The position numbers and the translations under genes were made by a program. The notes beneath the pieces were generated by a model, which made no database searches, was not told where the DNA came from, and saw nothing but the letters and a program-made list of their open reading frames with translations. This document shows, piece by piece, positions 6,301-6,450 of a stretch of 6,450 nucleotides of DNA (its first letter is position 1; each line of letters begins with the position of its first letter). Source of the stretch: Thermoleophilia bacterium (GTDB lineage: Bacteria; Actinomycetota; Thermoleophilia; Gaiellales; Gaiellaceae); assembly GCA_025927435.1 (NCBI GenBank), contig JAICLM010000122.1:1-6450 (forward strand). The letters are read 5' to 3'.

Positions 6301-6429
6301 GTTGCTCGTGTTGCTGCCGAACGCGTGCGCGAGACCGACGAGGAGGACGGCGCCGACGATCCACGCACCGAGGACGGCCCACCTCCAGCGGGCGCAGAAC
6401 AGTCCCAGCCGATGCAGCGCCCGGGCCAT
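3316..6429 (-). CDS. MMPL/RND-superfamily transporter with long coiled-coil insertion
   Basis: A 1037-residue inner-membrane transporter of the MmpL class (proton-driven export of lipids, siderophores or similar molecules); the substrate is unknown. The two-fold RND layout is clear: TM1 about 15-37, first extracytoplasmic domain about 38-178, TM2-6 about 179-330, cytoplasmic linker, TM7 about 368-388, second extracytoplasmic domain about 389-822, TM8-12 about 823-1000. Both proton-relay Asp-Tyr pairs of MmpL proteins are present: GLGVGIDYALFL (D246-Y247, TM4) and GLSMDYQVFLIARI (D910-Y911, TM10). The second loop is enlarged by a Gln-rich coiled coil at about 433-731, making the protein about 300 residues longer than a basic actinobacterial MMPL protein (about 700-750). 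MmpL4/MmpL5-type proteins are known to carry a coiled coil in the corresponding loop. The ATG at 6429 gives a typical MMPL N-terminus (MARALHRLGLFCARWRW). No Shine-Dalgarno is visible and the gene may be leaderless. No accessory partner (MmpS-like protein, regulator) lies downstream. Confidence 0.94.
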   Translation of the reverse strand: MARALHRLGLFCARWRWAVLGAWIVGAVLLVGLAHAFGSNTSNNLRLPGTDSQAATDLLAARFPPQQNGSNPLVFHTSTGKVTDPSNKQAIGASYKRVKTLPHVAGVVDPFSQQGAHQISKDKKTAFIPVLLDVGGSELTQEIAENVLHAGDPGVKAGMDVAVGGSVGGELSEPETESSEVIGLVAAMIILAFTFGTLVAMGLPILSAVFGLAAGLSLITILGHGVTVPTIAPTLATMIGLGVGIDYALFLVTRHRDNRKQGMELQESIAMAVATSGSAIVFAGTTVVIALLALLVAGIPLVTALGYSAAFAVVTAVVASLTLLPAVLGLVGPHIESARLPTFLRPAPKDVDRGFWGGWARALTARPWWAIIGALALLIPLIIPFLSLNLGQEDIGATPKSTTERQAYDLLAAGFGVGYNGPLLVAVKLGTPAKQSSEYTNQNQQAQSLKKQLQQEQTQGKSQQQQLQTQANSLNAQSKQLTAQQKQLEQQEGSLKAQQAALERQAKSDQQEQAQLQASANKLEAEQVALNKQIAGTGAQAKKVVKDGAKTTKQLTSVLKRLTKNQAEQRKVETQIEHATDPTQKKKLEAKLHKLQKEETRLEKELEKLVQQDQANRKASQALLTDAQSLRKQEVSVANRAIALAGQSAALASDAVALVKQKQGLVQQASELQVQAANLQTQAANLQTQAAQLQTQQVKLQGQQQTAQGQQKQAEQLKSEITDELTKAGGDPRGTDPRLVNLQDGLGGAEGVQAVSPPGINKTGDAATFSVIATTAPAAPATADLVRTLRTYTIPQATQGTNLNAYVGGQTASYVDLASGISSRLGLVIAVVIGLSFCILLAAFRSFLFAVQAALANVLSVTASFGVLTAVFQKGWGLSLVGLDTASGTDPIASYVPLMMFAVLFGLSMDYQVFLIARIEQHRADAESDRDAIRRGLASGARVIVAAALIMICVFGSFVLNADPTVKQFGVGLSVGVALAAVCVLVFAPAVLVLAGRGAWWLPSWLDRALPHLDVEGAGAKAEAPVAAMPSATPTGS
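4345..4407 (-). repeat. Three tandem 21-nt units encoding heptads QAANLQT, QAANLQT, QAAQLQT
   Basis: Inside the transporter coiled coil (residues 675-695), three consecutive seven-residue units are nearly identical. The DNA of the first two copies differs at five positions, all third-codon and all synonymous. The copies are therefore old at DNA level while the peptide is kept. The heptad pattern continues in degenerate form on both sides (L644 to L700). Confidence 0.8.
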
Positions 6430-6436
6430 GCTGTCG

Positions 6437-6442
6437 AGGGTA
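6437..6442 (-). promoter_or_regulatory. Possible -10 element (TACCCT) for a leaderless transporter transcript
   Basis: Minus-strand TACCCT fits the TANNNT pattern and ends seven nt before the transporter ATG, so initiation would fall at or next to the A of the ATG. This agrees with the lack of any Shine-Dalgarno sequence there. The -35 region lies beyond the window, so support is weak. Confidence 0.25.
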
Positions 6443-6450
6443 GACCTATC

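Noticed and set aside
3245..6382. A 1045-residue minus-strand frame running alongside the transporter in another frame.
   Set aside because: Extremely Arg/Gly/Ala/Asp-rich with no hydrophobic segments or domains. It exists only because GC-rich DNA lacks stop codons; the 1037-residue frame has all MMPL features.

Overview
The window is GC-rich by eye (mostly G/C at third codon positions, with long spurious frames on every strand). This, the protein families, GTG start use and a possible leaderless gene suggest an actinobacterium. The deep lineage Thermoleophilia is a plausible guess, because it combines an AroQ-TyrA fusion with MmpL-type transporters, but the sequence alone cannot prove it. 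All eight genes I can support lie on the minus strand, so the region is transcribed from position 6450 towards 1.

In transcription order: (i) 6429-3316 encodes a 1037-residue MMPL/RND-superfamily membrane transporter. Its second extracytoplasmic loop carries a coiled-coil insertion of about 300 residues. (ii) 3282-3210 is a tRNA-Lys (anticodon TTT). (iii) 3209-3098 is a compact regulatory interval with a good sigma70-type promoter, a perfect 9-bp hairpin in the predicted 5' leader and a strong Shine-Dalgarno site. (iv) 3097-2417 encodes an uncharacterised polytopic membrane protein. (v) 2375-2004 encodes a small four-helix YvlD / phage-holin-4-like membrane protein. (vi) After 135 non-coding bases comes a tight run of a histidine-phosphatase-superfamily protein (1868-1287), a DUF1684 protein (1277-666) and an AroQ-TyrA fusion (chorismate mutase plus prephenate dehydrogenase, 669 to beyond position 1). 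The spacings are 9 bp and then a 4-bp ATGA overlap, so the three are probably cotranscribed and DUF1684 and tyrA are translationally coupled.

The aromatic-pathway gene at the left edge has no stop codon in the window and is easily missed. It supplies the two tyrosine-branch steps from chorismate to 4-hydroxyphenylpyruvate. The most unusual item is the transporter insert. Its heptad leucines keep one register for eleven heptads in each arm, and its only internal proline (P582) lies exactly midway between the flanking prolines P432 and P732. This is the layout expected of a long antiparallel coiled-coil hairpin projecting from the membrane. I see no CRISPR array, insertion sequence, integrase or phage module, and no gene-free stretch longer than 300 bases.
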